Origin: Thermomonas carbonis
GTDB lineage: Bacteria > Pseudomonadota > Gammaproteobacteria > Xanthomonadales > Xanthomonadaceae
Assembly: GCF_014396975.1 (NCBI RefSeq)
Contig: NZ_CP060719.1
Location: forward strand, 1-64,000
Length of the DNA: 64,000 nucleotides
Direction of reading: 5' to 3'
Positions within the stretch are counted from its first letter, which is position 1; each line of letters opens with the position of its first letter. The translations under genes and the position numbers were made by a program. The notes beneath the pieces are model-generated. The model was given only the letters and a program-made list of their open reading frames with translations. It did no database searches and was not told the origin of the DNA. Below, piece after piece: positions 8,294 through 17,761 of the stretch.

Positions 8294-8886
8294 TTGCCCG
8301 CTTCCTGTCCGGGCTGGGGCGTGTATTCGCCGCAGCCGCCATCGCCGCCGCCGCGTCGACGGCGTTCGCGGCCGCCGGCAAGCCGCTGCCGCCCGATTCC
8401 GTCTACCAGCTCGCGCTGCCGCTGACCGACCAGGCCGGGCGCACCGCGGACTGGCGCGGGTTGCGCGGCAAGCCACGGGTCGTATCGATGTTCTACACAT
8501 CGTGCCAGTACATCTGCCCGCTGATCGTGGACTCGGGCAAGGCGATCGAACACCAGTTGACCGCAGCGGAGCGCGGTCGCATCGGCATCGTGCTAATCAG
8601 CATGGATCCCGCGCGCGACACCCCGGCGGCCCTGCGCAAGGTATTCGACAAGCGCGGGCTGGATGCGAACCGCTGGTCGCTGGCATCGCCGCCGCCTGCG
8701 GACGTGCGCAGCGTCGCCGCGTTGCTGGGCATCCGCTACAGGCGCCTGGCCGATGGCGAGTTCAACCACACCAGCGCGCTGGTCCTGCTCGATGCCGAAG
8801 GCCGCATCGTGGCGCGCACCGAGCAGGTCGGCAGCAAGCCGGACCCGGCTTTCGTGGCCGCGGTGCGCAAGGCCGCGGCGCGCTGA
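8290..8886 (+). CDS. SCO1/SenC family copper-binding thioredoxin-like protein
   Basis: A 198-residue protein exported by an N-terminal signal peptide or anchor. The thioredoxin-fold copper site CQYIC (Cys72 and Cys76) and the later histidine in [11 protein letters not shown] give the Cys-Cys-His copper set of SCO proteins. SCO proteins deliver copper to haem-copper oxidases. Here it may serve NirK, cbb3 oxidase, or both, since it is the last gene of the nirK operon and lies just before the cco cluster. The start overlaps the nirV stop (ATGA). The small 13-base gap to the convergent fnr stop leaves no clear terminator. Confidence 0.9.
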   Translation: MIARFLSGLGRVFAAAAIAAAASTAFAAAGKPLPPDSVYQLALPLTDQAGRTADWRGLRGKPRVVSMFYTSCQYICPLIVDSGKAIEHQLTAAERGRIGIVLISMDPARDTPAALRKVFDKRGLDANRWSLASPPPADVRSVAALLGIRYRRLADGEFNHTSALVLLDAEGRIVARTEQVGSKPDPAFVAAVRKAAAR

Positions 8887-8899
8887 CGCGAATCGCGGG

Positions 8900-9679
8900 T
8901 CAGGCCCGCGTGCGGCGTGCGCCGCCGCGCGGAACCTCGGCCTCGCAACCGCTGGCCGCCGCCTGCAGCGCAGGCGCGTCGAGGATGCGGATGCGGCGGC
9001 CGCGGACATCGATCACCCCGTCCTCGTGCAGGCGGGAAAAACCGCGACTCACCGTTTCCAGCGCAAGCCCCAGGTAGCGCGCGATCTCGTCGCGACTCAT
9101 CGGCAGCTGGAAGTCGTCGCCCGGCTGGTCGATGCGCTGGTAGCGCTCGCCCAGCCCCTGCAGGAACAGGGCAACGCGCTCGCTGGCCTGGCGTCGCGAC
9201 AGCACGTCGACGTGGTCATGGTCGCGATCGGCGCTCTGCCCCATCACCCGGAGCAATTGGCGTTGCAGGCTCGGCAATTCGGTCGCGACCGCCGACAGGC
9301 TGGCGAACGGCAACTCGCACACCGTGGCCTCGCCCAGCGCGACCGCCTGGCAACGGTGCCTGCCGCTGCCGATCGCGTCCAGGCCGAACAGTTCGCCGGG
9401 CAGGTGGAAGCCGAGCACGTGTTCCTCGCCGGCTTCGTTCACGACCACTGTCTTGAACGCCCCGTTGGTCGCCACGTAGACGGCGTGCAGGGGGTCTCCC
9501 GTCCGGAACAGGCTGTCGCCGCGCCCCAGCGACCGGCGACGCTGCACCATGGTGTCGAGGCGGCCCATGTCGTCGCGATCCACGCCCGCGGGCAGGCACA
9601 GTTCCCTGAGCGAGCAGTCCGCGCAACTGCGGCGGAGGCGGACCAGGTCGAGGGGTATGGGGCTGCGCATGTCTCGCAT
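8900..9679 (-). CDS. fnr: FNR/ANR-type oxygen-sensing transcription regulator
   Basis: A 259-residue CRP/FNR family protein. Cysteines 19, 22 and 28 ([10 protein letters not shown]) plus Cys121 (ATVCELPF) match the four [4Fe-4S] ligands of E. coli FNR (20, 23, 29, 122), so this is an oxygen sensor rather than a cysteine-less Dnr. A cyclic-nucleotide-type beta barrel and dimer helix follow. The C-terminal helix-turn-helix [23 protein letters not shown] carries the E-SR recognition residues for TTGAT half sites. Three matching boxes lie nearby (5858, 5907, 9762). It is divergent from ccoN, whose box could also set its own level. Confidence 0.93.
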   Translation of the reverse strand: MRDMRSPIPLDLVRLRRSCADCSLRELCLPAGVDRDDMGRLDTMVQRRRSLGRGDSLFRTGDPLHAVYVATNGAFKTVVVNEAGEEHVLGFHLPGELFGLDAIGSGRHRCQAVALGEATVCELPFASLSAVATELPSLQRQLLRVMGQSADRDHDHVDVLSRRQASERVALFLQGLGERYQRIDQPGDDFQLPMSRDEIARYLGLALETVSRGFSRLHEDGVIDVRGRRIRILDAPALQAAASGCEAEVPRGGARRTRA

Positions 9680-9761
9680 CGCCGCGGCAGGTGCGCGGCC
9701 GTGCGGGCATTATCGTCGATACGGCCCCGGATTGTCTCGCCACGCGCGCGGCGGGGGTGTA

Positions 9762-9775
9762 TTGACCTGGATCAA
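9762..9775 (+). promoter_or_regulatory. FNR/ANR box of the cco operon
   Basis: TTGACCTGGATCAA lies in the fnr-ccoN gap. A -10-like TACCAT at 9798-9803 is centred 32 bases after the box centre. This is the spacing of a class II FNR promoter (site at -41.5), predicting a start near 9810, just before the ccoN ribosome site. Confidence 0.82.
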
Positions 9776-9826
9776 GTGGGGCCCTGGCGCGTTTCCGTAC
9801 CATGCGCGCCAAGCAACGGAGGCCCC

Positions 9827-11265
9827 ATGCAGGCGACCAGCGGGACATACAACGACAAGGTGGTGCGCCAGTTCGCGGTGATGACCGTGGTCTGGGGCAT
9901 CGTGGGCATGCTGGTGGGCGTCATCATCGCCGCCCAGCTTTACTGGCCCACCCTCGGCGAAGGGATTCCATGGCTCGGCTACGGCCGCCTGCGGCCGTTG
10001 CACACCAACGCGGTGATCTTCGCGTTCGGCGGCTGCGCGCTGTTCGCGACCAGCCTCCACGTGGTCCAGCGCACGTGCCACGTCCGGGTGATCTCCGACA
10101 AGCTCGCTGCGTTCGTGTTCTGGGGCTGGCAGGCGGTGATCGTCGCGGCCGCGGTCAGCCTGCCGCTGGGCTTCACCCAGGGCAAGGAGTACGCCGAGCT
10201 GGAATGGCCGATCGACATCCTCATCGCGGTGGTGTGGGTGGCCTACGCGGTGCTCTTCTTCGGCACCATCGCCAAGCGCAAGGTCAGGCACATCTACGTG
10301 GCGAACTGGTTCTTCGGCGCGTACATCCTCACCATCGCGCTGCTGCACATCGTCAACAACATCGCGATGCCGGCCGGCGGGATGAAGTCGTACTCCGCCT
10401 ACAGCGGCGCCGTGGACGCGATGGTGCAGTGGTGGTACGGCCACAACGCGGTGGGCTTCTTCCTGACCGCCGGCTTCCTCGGGATGATGTACTACTACGT
10501 GCCGAAGCAGGCCGGACGCCCGATCTACTCCTACCGGCTTTCGATCGTGCACTTCTGGGCGCTGATCGCGGTCTACATGTGGGCCGGGCCGCACCACCTG
10601 CAGTACACCGCCCTGCCCGACTGGGCTCAGTCGGTGGGCATGGTGTTCTCGCTGATCCTGCTCGCCCCCAGTTGGGGCGGTGCGATCAACGGCATCCTCA
10701 CCTTGTCCGGCGTCTGGCACAAGTTGCGCACCGACCCGATCCTCAAGTTCCTGATCGTCGCGCTGAGCTTCTACATGATCGCGACCTTCGAGGGACCGAT
10801 GATGTCGATCAAGACGGTCAACTCGCTGTCGCACTACACCGACTGGACCGTGGGCCACGTGCATGCCGGCGCGCTGGGCTGGGTAGCGATGATCTCGATC
10901 GGCTCGATCTACGCGCTGCTGCCGAAGCTGCTGGGCCGCGAGACGATGCATTCGGTCAAGCTGATCGACACCCACTTCTGGGTGCATACGCTGGGCGTGG
11001 TGTTCTACATCGCCGCGATGTGGATCGCCGGGATCATGCAGGGCCTGATGTGGCGCGCGACCAACGCCGACGGCACCCTGACCTACACCTTCGTCGAGTC
11101 GCTCAACGCCACGTATCCCTATTACCTGGGCCGCCTGTTCGGGGGCTGCTGGTGCTCAGCGGGATGCTGCTGATGGCGTGGAATGTCTACCAGACCTATC
11201 GCCATGCGGGTACGCCGGCCGACCAGCCGCTGCTGCCGCCCGATGCCGCCGACGCGCGCGCCTGA
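9827..11265 (+). pseudogene. ccoN: cbb3 oxidase catalytic subunit CcoN, frameshifted near the 3' end
   Basis: Catalytic haem-copper subunit of the high-affinity cbb3 oxidase. It starts at ATG 9827 after GGAGG. Histidine ligands are visible in [26 protein letters not shown] and [13 protein letters not shown]. The frame is intact to about 11145, then runs into a stop at 11171-11173 after a wrong tail (448 residues). The expected final helix, [20 protein letters not shown], continues in the neighbouring frame to 11265. One missing G in the G5 run at 11141-11145 explains it; restored, the protein is 479 residues. The rest of the operon is intact, so an assembly or read error is more likely than gene loss, but a real mutation cannot be excluded. 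Confidence 0.9.
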
Positions 11266-11277
11266 GGAACCGACGCC

Positions 11278-11910
11278 ATGAGCCAGGATCAGAAGACCCC
11301 GAACGCGCACGAGAAGATCGAGAAGAACGTCGGCCTGCTGGCGGTGTTCATCGCCGTGGCGGTGTCCTTTGGCGGCCTCGCCGAGATCGTTCCGCTGATG
11401 TACCAGGCCGAGGCCGTGCAACCGCTGCCCGGCGTCAAGCCCTACCCCGCGCTGGAGCTGGCCGGCCGCGATATCTATGTCCGCGAAGGTTGCTACAACT
11501 GCCACTCGCAGATGGTCCGCACCCTGCGCTTCGAGACCGAGCGCTACGGCCACTATTCGCTGGCCGGCGAATCCGTCTACGACCGCCCGTTCCAGTGGGG
11601 CAGCAAGCGCACCGGGCCGGACCTGGCCCGCGTGGGTGGCCGCTATTCGGACGCGTGGCATCGCGTGCACTTGAACGACCCGCGCGACGTGGTGCCGGAA
11701 TCGAACATGCCGAGTTTTCCGTGGCTGTCGAAGAACGCGGTGGATGGCGACACCGTGCAATCGCACATGCGCGCGCTCAAGCGACTGGGTGATCCGTACA
11801 CCGACGCCGAGATCGCCGCCGCACCGGCGGCCGTCGACGGCAAGACCGAAATGGACGCGGTGGTCGCCTACCTGCAAGGCCTGGGCCGCCACGCGCCGAG
11901 GGGAGAGTAA
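11278..11910 (+). CDS. ccoO: cbb3 oxidase mono-haem subunit CcoO
   Basis: A 210-residue membrane-anchored cytochrome c subunit. It has one N-terminal transmembrane segment (about 17-40), then the haem site CYNCH at 72-76, followed by [18 protein letters not shown], a hallmark of CcoO. A later methionine in [13 protein letters not shown] is the expected axial ligand. It passes electrons from CcoP to CcoN. It starts 12 bases after the restored ccoN end, and ccoQ follows after 2 bases, so it lies inside one operon. Confidence 0.96.
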   Translation: MSQDQKTPNAHEKIEKNVGLLAVFIAVAVSFGGLAEIVPLMYQAEAVQPLPGVKPYPALELAGRDIYVREGCYNCHSQMVRTLRFETERYGHYSLAGESVYDRPFQWGSKRTGPDLARVGGRYSDAWHRVHLNDPRDVVPESNMPSFPWLSKNAVDGDTVQSHMRALKRLGDPYTDAEIAAAPAAVDGKTEMDAVVAYLQGLGRHAPRGE

Positions 11911-11912
11911 GC

Positions 11913-12059
11913 ATGCTGTCCGGCATCATCACCACGATCCTGCTGTTGCTGTTCCTGGCCGGCTGGGCCTGGGCCTGGAGCCCGCGGCGCACGCGTGATT
12001 TCGATGAAGCGGCGCGGTTGCCGCTGGAGTCCGATGTCCACCAGGAGAACGCGCCATGA
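11913..12059 (+). CDS. ccoQ: cbb3 oxidase small subunit CcoQ
   Basis: A 48-residue single-span protein (MLSGIITTILLLLFLAGWAWAWSPRR, then an acidic tail). Size, one helix, the W-W-SP turn and the place between ccoO and ccoP identify CcoQ, which stabilises the assembled oxidase. Its stop overlaps the ccoP start as ATGA. Confidence 0.88.
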   Translation: MLSGIITTILLLLFLAGWAWAWSPRRTRDFDEAARLPLESDVHQENAP

Positions 12060-12985
12060 CCGCGGGATGGTCGTGGTACGTGATCGCGCTGGTCACCTTG
12101 AACATCGTCGGTTGCGTGTGGCTGCTGTGGTGGACCGCGCGCCGCCGTCCCGGCGATCCCAAGCCGGAAGACACCAGCCATGTCTGGGATGGCGACCTCA
12201 CCGAGTACAACAAGCCGCTGCCGCGCTGGTGGATCAACATGTTCTACCTGACCATCGTGTTCGCGATCGGCTACCTGGTCTGGTACCCGGGCTTCGGAAA
12301 TTTCGCCGGTGTCGGCAAGTGGACCTCGCAGGTCGAGCATGATCGCGATGCGGCCAGGGCCACCGCCACGCTGGAGAAGACCTTCGCCCCGTACCAGGGC
12401 CAGCCGATCGATGTGCTCGCGCGCAACCCGCAGGCGGTCAAGCTGGGGAGTTCGATCTTCGGCAACACCTGCGCCACCTGCCACGGCTCGTCCGGCAAGG
12501 GCGCGATCGGTTATCCCGACCTCACCGACGATGTCTGGCACTGGGGCGGCAGCCCGGAGCAGGTGCTGCAGTCCGTGCTGGACGGCCGCGAGGGTGTGAT
12601 GCCGCCGTGGGGCAAGATCCTGGGAGGCATGGCCGGTGCGGACGCGACCGATTACGTGATTGCCCATGTGCGCGCACTCGGCGACGCCAGTGGCAATGCA
12701 CGCGGCGACTTCGCGGCGGCGCGCGGCAAGACCCTGTACGAAGGCGTTTGCGTGGCCTGCCACGGCGTGGATGGCAAGGGCAACCAGGCCCTGGGCGCAC
12801 CCGACCTGACCGACGATTACTGGATGTACGGCGACAGCCGCGAGGCACTGCGTGAGGGCATCGCCAACGGTCACCACGGGATCATGCCGGCGCACCGCGC
12901 GTTGCTCGGCGAAACCCGCGCGCGCCTGGCCGCGGCTTATGTCTGGTCGCTGTCGCACAGCGCCAGCGGCGGCAAGGCCGAATGA
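12056..12985 (+). CDS. ccoP: cbb3 oxidase di-haem subunit CcoP
   Basis: A 309-residue entry point for electrons into the cbb3 oxidase. Two N-terminal hydrophobic segments flank the conserved DGDLTEYNKPLPRWW stretch, which is typical of CcoP. Two cytochrome c modules follow, with haem sites CATCH (139-143) and CVACH (232-236) and matching PDLTDD repeats after each. The start overlaps the ccoQ stop (ATGA). A small membrane gene and the assembly genes follow in the same direction. Confidence 0.96.
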   Translation: MTAGWSWYVIALVTLNIVGCVWLLWWTARRRPGDPKPEDTSHVWDGDLTEYNKPLPRWWINMFYLTIVFAIGYLVWYPGFGNFAGVGKWTSQVEHDRDAARATATLEKTFAPYQGQPIDVLARNPQAVKLGSSIFGNTCATCHGSSGKGAIGYPDLTDDVWHWGGSPEQVLQSVLDGREGVMPPWGKILGGMAGADATDYVIAHVRALGDASGNARGDFAAARGKTLYEGVCVACHGVDGKGNQALGAPDLTDDYWMYGDSREALREGIANGHHGIMPAHRALLGETRARLAAAYVWSLSHSASGGKAE

Positions 12986-12998
12986 GCCGGATCTGATC

Positions 12999-13295
12999 AT
13001 GACTGACTTCACCAGCCCGCGCTTCGACCACCCGCCGCGGCCGATGGCGCAGCGGGTCGGTGCGATCCTGTGGCCGAGCTTCTTCGCCGCCGGTGTGGCG
13101 ACGATGGTGTTCTTCGCCTTCGTCGACCCGCTGACCCTGCGCGACATGACCTTCCCCGACATCCCGATCAGCCGCGGCCTGGGCTACTCGATCGGCTTCT
13201 TCATGTTCTGGCTGGCCACCGCGTCGTCCAGCCTGTTCACCTGGATCCTGCTGCGCCCGGCCAGCCGCTTCAACCGGCCGCTGCCGCCGCAGTAA
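12999..13295 (+). CDS. Small two-helix membrane protein between ccoP and ccoG
   Basis: A 98-residue protein of unknown function with two hydrophobic segments (about 24-47 and 61-85) separated by DPLTLRDMTFPDIPISRGLGYS. The start ATG 12999 follows the ccoP stop by 13 bases; longer versions of this frame would lie inside ccoP. The location between the oxidase structural genes and ccoG implies a role in cbb3 biogenesis or stability, which is inference. I recall similar unnamed proteins at this spot in other xanthomonads. Confidence 0.75.
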   Translation: MTDFTSPRFDHPPRPMAQRVGAILWPSFFAAGVATMVFFAFVDPLTLRDMTFPDIPISRGLGYSIGFFMFWLATASSSLFTWILLRPASRFNRPLPPQ

Positions 13296-13299
13296 CACC

Positions 13300-14847
13300 A
13301 TGGGAAACAGGCAAATCCCCATTGAGGTCCTCGACGCGGGCGGCTCCGCCTACGTCAGCGAACGCAAGGTCTACCCGCGTGATGTCTCCGGCCCGCTGAA
13401 CCGCCTGCGCGTGGCCGCGGTGTTCTGGCTGCTGGGCATGTTCTACCTGTTCCCGTGGATGTCCTGGGATGGCCGGCAGGCGGTGCTGTTCGATCTGCCG
13501 GCGCGCAAGTTCCACGTGTTCGCGATCACCTTCTGGCCGCAGGATTTCGTGTTCCTGGCGATGCTGCTGATGATCGCCGCGCTGGTGCTGTTCTTCTTCA
13601 CTGCCCTTGCCGGCCGCCTGTGGTGCGGGTATGCCTGCCCGCAGACGGTCTGGACGGAGGTGTTCCTGTGGATGGAAAGCGCCATCGAGGGCGACCGCCA
13701 CAAGCGGATGAAACTCGATGCCGGCCCATGGAACCGCAACAAGATCCTGCGCAAGGGTGGCAAGCACCTGGTCTGGCTGCTGTTCGCACTGTGGACCGGC
13801 TTTACCTTCGTCGGCTTCTTCACTCCGATCCGCGACCTCGGCGCGCGCCTCTCGCCGTTCGAATGGGGCGGCTGGGAAACGTTCTGGGTGTTGTTCTATG
13901 CGCTGGCGACGTGGGGCAATGCCGGCTTCCTGCGCGAACAGGTGTGCAAGTACATGTGCCCGTATGCGCGCTTCCAGAGCGCGATGTTCGACCGCAACAC
14001 CCTGATCATCGCCTACGACCCGATGCGTGGCGAGCCGCGCGGTCCGCGCAAGCGCGGCCTGGCCAGCGTGCTGGAACGCGCACGCGGCCTGCTCGACGTG
14101 GCCACCGCCAACGACTACGTGTTCCGCGCCAACCGCCATCCAAGTGCCGCCAGCCTGCAGGCGCATGCGGCGTCCACCATCACCTTCGATGGCGGCATCG
14201 AGGCCGCGCCGCTGCCCAAGTTCGCGCCCGACGAGCTCGGCGACTGCATCGACTGCACCTTGTGCGTGCAGGTCTGCCCGACCGGCATCGACATCCGCAA
14301 CGGCCTGCAATACGAATGCATCGCCTGCGGTGCCTGCATCGACGCCTGCGACGAAGTGATGCTCAAGGTCGGCTACCCCAAGGGCCTGATCCGCTATTCG
14401 ACGCAGAACGCGATCGACGGCAAGCCGACCCGCGTGCTGCGCCCGCGCATCCTCGTGTACGGAACGATCCTGCTGGCACTGATGATCGGCTGGGGCGTCG
14501 GCGTGGCCAATCGCAGCCCGCTGATCGCTGAGGTACTGCGCGATCGCAACGCGCTGTATCGCGAGACCGGGGACGGCATCGAGAACGGCTATACCCTCAA
14601 GCTGGTGAACAAGACCGACCAGCTGCAGCGCTACATCATCGACATCGCCGCCACCGACCTGCCGACGCTGCAGCTGCGCGAGGCAAACGAGGTCGACGTC
14701 GCCGCCGGCGCGGTGGCCTCGTTGCCGCTGACCCTGGTCGCCCCGCGCGGCACCACCGGACGCCATGACCTGCGCATCAGCGTGCGCACGCAGGACCGCG
14801 CGACCACCCGCAGCGTCGACAGCAGTTTCTTCGGACCGATGGAATGA
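13300..14847 (+). CDS. ccoG: CcoG, cbb3 oxidase assembly ferredoxin-like protein
   Basis: A 515-residue polytopic iron-sulfur protein (FixG/RdxA family). It has several transmembrane helices with cysteine pairs WCGYACPQTVWTE and CKYMCPYARFQ, then a cytosolic double-cluster segment CIDCTLCVQVCPTG and CIACGACIDACD, and a C-terminal Ig-like periplasmic domain. CcoG acts as a cupric reductase supplying Cu(I) for the CcoN centre. The start ATG is 4 bases after the preceding stop. The end overlaps fixH by 4 bases. Confidence 0.95.
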   Translation: MGNRQIPIEVLDAGGSAYVSERKVYPRDVSGPLNRLRVAAVFWLLGMFYLFPWMSWDGRQAVLFDLPARKFHVFAITFWPQDFVFLAMLLMIAALVLFFFTALAGRLWCGYACPQTVWTEVFLWMESAIEGDRHKRMKLDAGPWNRNKILRKGGKHLVWLLFALWTGFTFVGFFTPIRDLGARLSPFEWGGWETFWVLFYALATWGNAGFLREQVCKYMCPYARFQSAMFDRNTLIIAYDPMRGEPRGPRKRGLASVLERARGLLDVATANDYVFRANRHPSAASLQAHAASTITFDGGIEAAPLPKFAPDELGDCIDCTLCVQVCPTGIDIRNGLQYECIACGACIDACDEVMLKVGYPKGLIRYSTQNAIDGKPTRVLRPRILVYGTILLALMIGWGVGVANRSPLIAEVLRDRNALYRETGDGIENGYTLKLVNKTDQLQRYIIDIAATDLPTLQLREANEVDVAAGAVASLPLTLVAPRGTTGRHDLRISVRTQDRATTRSVDSSFFGPME

Positions 14848-15347
14848 ACGACACGAACATGCCGCGACCCGCCTGGCGCGAACCCCTGGTGTGGCTGGTG
14901 TTCGGCATTCCCGCGGTCGCGGTGGTGGCGCTGGTGTGGATGCTGTTCATCGCCGCCGGCCCGGGCAGCACCGACAGCGTGGATCCCGCGGTGAAGCGCA
15001 CCGCACAGATCCAGGTGGCGGATCTCGGTCCGGACGAGGCCGCGTCACGCCTGCGACTGGCTGCCTTGCTGCGGATCGATGGCAAGGCACTGGAAGTGCT
15101 GCCGCTGCATGCCGGCTTCGACACCGCCACGCCGCTCAAGCTCGCCCTGCGTCACCCGACCCGCGCCGACCTCGATCAAGAAGTCACGATGCAGCCAACG
15201 GCAAGCGGCTGGCGCGCACCGCTCGAACTCGACCTGGCGCATGACTGGAAGCTGGAGCTGGCACCGCAGGATGGCCACTGGCGGCTGCAGGGACGGTTGC
15301 CACGCGGCCAGTTGAGTGCGCGCCTGCAGCCGGTCGCGCCGGGATGA
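14844..15347 (+). CDS. fixH: FixH/CcoH family assembly protein
   Basis: A 167-residue protein with one N-terminal membrane helix (VWLVFGIPAVAVVALVWMLFIAA) and a periplasmic beta domain. Position between ccoG and the copper ATPase, length and layout identify FixH, which is needed for stable cbb3 assembly. Sequence conservation in this family is low, so context carries much of the call. It overlaps both neighbours by 4 bases. Confidence 0.85.
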   Translation: MNDTNMPRPAWREPLVWLVFGIPAVAVVALVWMLFIAAGPGSTDSVDPAVKRTAQIQVADLGPDEAASRLRLAALLRIDGKALEVLPLHAGFDTATPLKLALRHPTRADLDQEVTMQPTASGWRAPLELDLAHDWKLELAPQDGHWRLQGRLPRGQLSARLQPVAPG

Positions 15348-17761
15348 ATGCCATCGTGGCGGCGATGTCCGGCGGCGCGCGCGCGGGCGTGGCCGACACC
15401 ACGTGCTTCCATTGCGGTGAAGGGCTTCCCGCTTCGCCATCGATGCGCCTGCTCGAAGGCACGCAGCGCCGGTTCTGCTGCGATGGCTGCGCTGCGGCCG
15501 CGCAATGGATCGAGGACGCCGACCTCGAGGCCTATTACCGTTTGCGCGAACGTCCCGGCACCCGCATCGATGAGGACGACAGCGCGCTGGCGTTGTGGGA
15601 TCGCGAGGAAGTGCAGGCCGAACACGCGCGCGCCATCGACGATGGCGGCCGCGAGATCACTCTGCTTACCGATGGCATGCGCTGCGCCGCCTGCGCCTGG
15701 CTGATCGACCGCGCGTTGTCGCGCGAGCCCGGTGTCACCGAGGTCAGCGCCAATGCGGTGACCGGTCGCATCCGCATCGCCTGGGATCCGGCGTTGACGC
15801 CGTTGTCGCGACCGCTGCGGCGCTTGCAGTCGCTGGGCTATCGGCCGTTCCTGGCGGCCGGCGCCGTGCAGGAACGCGCGCGCCGGCGCGATCGCAACCG
15901 CTGGCTGCTGCGGATCGGCATCGCCGCGCTGGGCAGCATGCAGGCGATGATGTTCGCCGAAGCGCTGTACCTCGATACCGCGCAACAGATGTCGCTGCCG
16001 ATGCGCGATTTCCTGCGCTGGATCGCCTTCCTGGTCTCCACGCCGGTGGTGTTCTACGCGGGCTGGCCGTTCATCGACGGGGCCGCGCGCGAGTTGCGCC
16101 ACCGCGCGCCGGGCATGGACACGTTGATCGCCGGCTCCACCCTGCTGGCCTGGGCCGGCAGCGTGGCCGAAACCGTGCGTGGCGGTCCGCAGGTCTGGTA
16201 CGACGCCGCGGTGATGTTCGTGTTCCTGCTGCTGGTCGCGCGCCTGCTGGAACAACGCGTGCGCGCCACCGCCAGCGCGCAGGTCGATGCGCTCGCACGC
16301 GCGCGTCCCGCCTTCGCCAGCCGCGAGACCGCCGATGGCCAGCGCGAGGCGGTCGCGGTCGGCGCGCTGCGCGCCGGCGACATCGTCCGCGTTGCCCCCG
16401 GCGAACCGGTGCCCGCCGATGCGTTGCTGCTCGATGCCGATGCCAGCTTCGCCGAGGCCTTGCTGACCGGCGAGGCGCGTCCGGTGCCCAAGCAGCCAGG
16501 CGATGCGGTCTTCGCCGGCTCACTGTGCGGCGCGCAGGCCGCCCGCCTGCGCCTCGTCGCGGTCGGCACGCAGACGCGGCTGTCGCAGCTGGCGGCGCTG
16601 ATCGAACAGGCGCAAGCGCACCGGCCACCGTTGGCGCAGGCTGCGGACCGGATTGCGCGTTGGTTCGTGCTGGCATTGGCGCTGGCTACCATCGCGGTGT
16701 ACATCGCCTGGCGGCTGCATGATCCAGCGCGTGCGTTCGAAGTCGCGCTGGCGTTGCTGGTGGTGTGCTGCCCGTGCGCACTCTCGCTTGCCGTGCCGGC
16801 GGCCCTGGCCGCTTCCAATGGCGCGCTGGCCGGATTGGGCGTGTTGCCGCTGCGCACGGATGCGCTGGCACGGCTGGCGCGCATCGACACAGTGGTGTTC
16901 GACAAGACCGGCACACTCAGTCTTCCCGGCGGCCAGCTCCGCGTCGAATCCTTCGGCGAAATGGACGATACCGAAGCGTTGCGCATCGCCGCCGCGCTGG
17001 AACGCGACAGTGCGCATCCGCTGGCCGCCGCTTTCCATGCCGCATTGACGGTGGCCGACGCGACGGCCACCGGCGTGATCGAGCATCCGGGTGCCGGCAT
17101 CGAAGGCGTGGTCGATGGCCGCCGCTGGCGGATCGGTCGCGCCGGCTTCGCCGCCGCCCAGGCCGACGACGGTTCGATCTGGCTCGGCGATGGCGACATT
17201 GCCAGCGCGCGCTTTTCGTTCGACGAATCCGCGCGCACCGATGCCGTCCCCACGCTCGACGCCCTGCGCAGGCTCGGCATCGCCAGCGAACTCGCCAGCG
17301 GCGATGGCGACGCCGCGGTGATGCGTTTTGCAAGCGCCGTCGGCATCGCGAGCGCGCAGGCGCGGATGTCGCCTGAAGAAAAACTTGCCCGTGTGCGCGA
17401 CCTCCAGGCGCAGGGCCGCGCGGTGGCCATGGTCGGCGACGGCATCAACGACGGCCCGGTGCTGGCGGGTGCGGATGTCTCGTTCGCGCTGGGCGATGGC
17501 AATGCGCTGGCCGCACGCGCTGCCGACCTGGTGCTGGCCGCACCCGATCTGTTGCGTGTCCCGCAGGCGATCGTGCTGGCCCGCCGCACCCGCGCGGTGA
17601 TCCGCCAGAACCTGGCGTGGGCGCTGGCCTACAACCTGCTGGCGTTGCCGGCGGCGGCGCTGGGCATGGTCTCGCCCTGGCAGGCCGCGTTGGGGATGGC
17701 ACTGTCCTCGCTGCTGGTGACTGCCAATGCATTGCGGCTGGCGCGGGTGCCGGCGCCGTGA
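15344..17761 (+). CDS. ccoI: Copper-exporting P1B ATPase CcoI/FixI for cbb3 oxidase
   Basis: An 805-residue P-type ATPase that loads copper into the cbb3 catalytic site. The N-terminus carries a Cys-rich zinc-ribbon-like patch (CFHCGEG, FCCDGC) and one HMA domain with MRCAACAW. Membrane motif CPCALS, phosphorylation site DKTGTLS, the TGE loop LLTGEARPVPK and hinge GDGINDGPVL are all present. The N-terminal Cys pairs are typical of the FixI/CcoI branch rather than CopA. It is coupled to fixH upstream and overlaps ccoS downstream (GTGA). Confidence 0.95.
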   Translation: MNAIVAAMSGGARAGVADTTCFHCGEGLPASPSMRLLEGTQRRFCCDGCAAAAQWIEDADLEAYYRLRERPGTRIDEDDSALALWDREEVQAEHARAIDDGGREITLLTDGMRCAACAWLIDRALSREPGVTEVSANAVTGRIRIAWDPALTPLSRPLRRLQSLGYRPFLAAGAVQERARRRDRNRWLLRIGIAALGSMQAMMFAEALYLDTAQQMSLPMRDFLRWIAFLVSTPVVFYAGWPFIDGAARELRHRAPGMDTLIAGSTLLAWAGSVAETVRGGPQVWYDAAVMFVFLLLVARLLEQRVRATASAQVDALARARPAFASRETADGQREAVAVGALRAGDIVRVAPGEPVPADALLLDADASFAEALLTGEARPVPKQPGDAVFAGSLCGAQAARLRLVAVGTQTRLSQLAALIEQAQAHRPPLAQAADRIARWFVLALALATIAVYIAWRLHDPARAFEVALALLVVCCPCALSLAVPAALAASNGALAGLGVLPLRTDALARLARIDTVVFDKTGTLSLPGGQLRVESFGEMDDTEALRIAAALERDSAHPLAAAFHAALTVADATATGVIEHPGAGIEGVVDGRRWRIGRAGFAAAQADDGSIWLGDGDIASARFSFDESARTDAVPTLDALRRLGIASELASGDGDAAVMRFASAVGIASAQARMSPEEKLARVRDLQAQGRAVAMVGDGINDGPVLAGADVSFALGDGNALAARAADLVLAAPDLLRVPQAIVLARRTRAVIRQNLAWALAYNLLALPAAALGMVSPWQAALGMALSSLLVTANALRLARVPAP

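Noticed and set aside
5711..8500. 929-codon open frame on the minus strand opposite nirK, nirV and the SCO gene
   Set aside because: It mirrors three clear genes with recognisable motifs and has low-complexity Arg/Ala/His-rich translation, typical of antisense frames in GC-rich DNA.
11141..11155. Programmed -1 frameshift in ccoN
   Set aside because: No classical slippery heptamer followed by a structured stimulator was seen, and CcoN is not known to use recoding. A sequence error or mutation is simpler.
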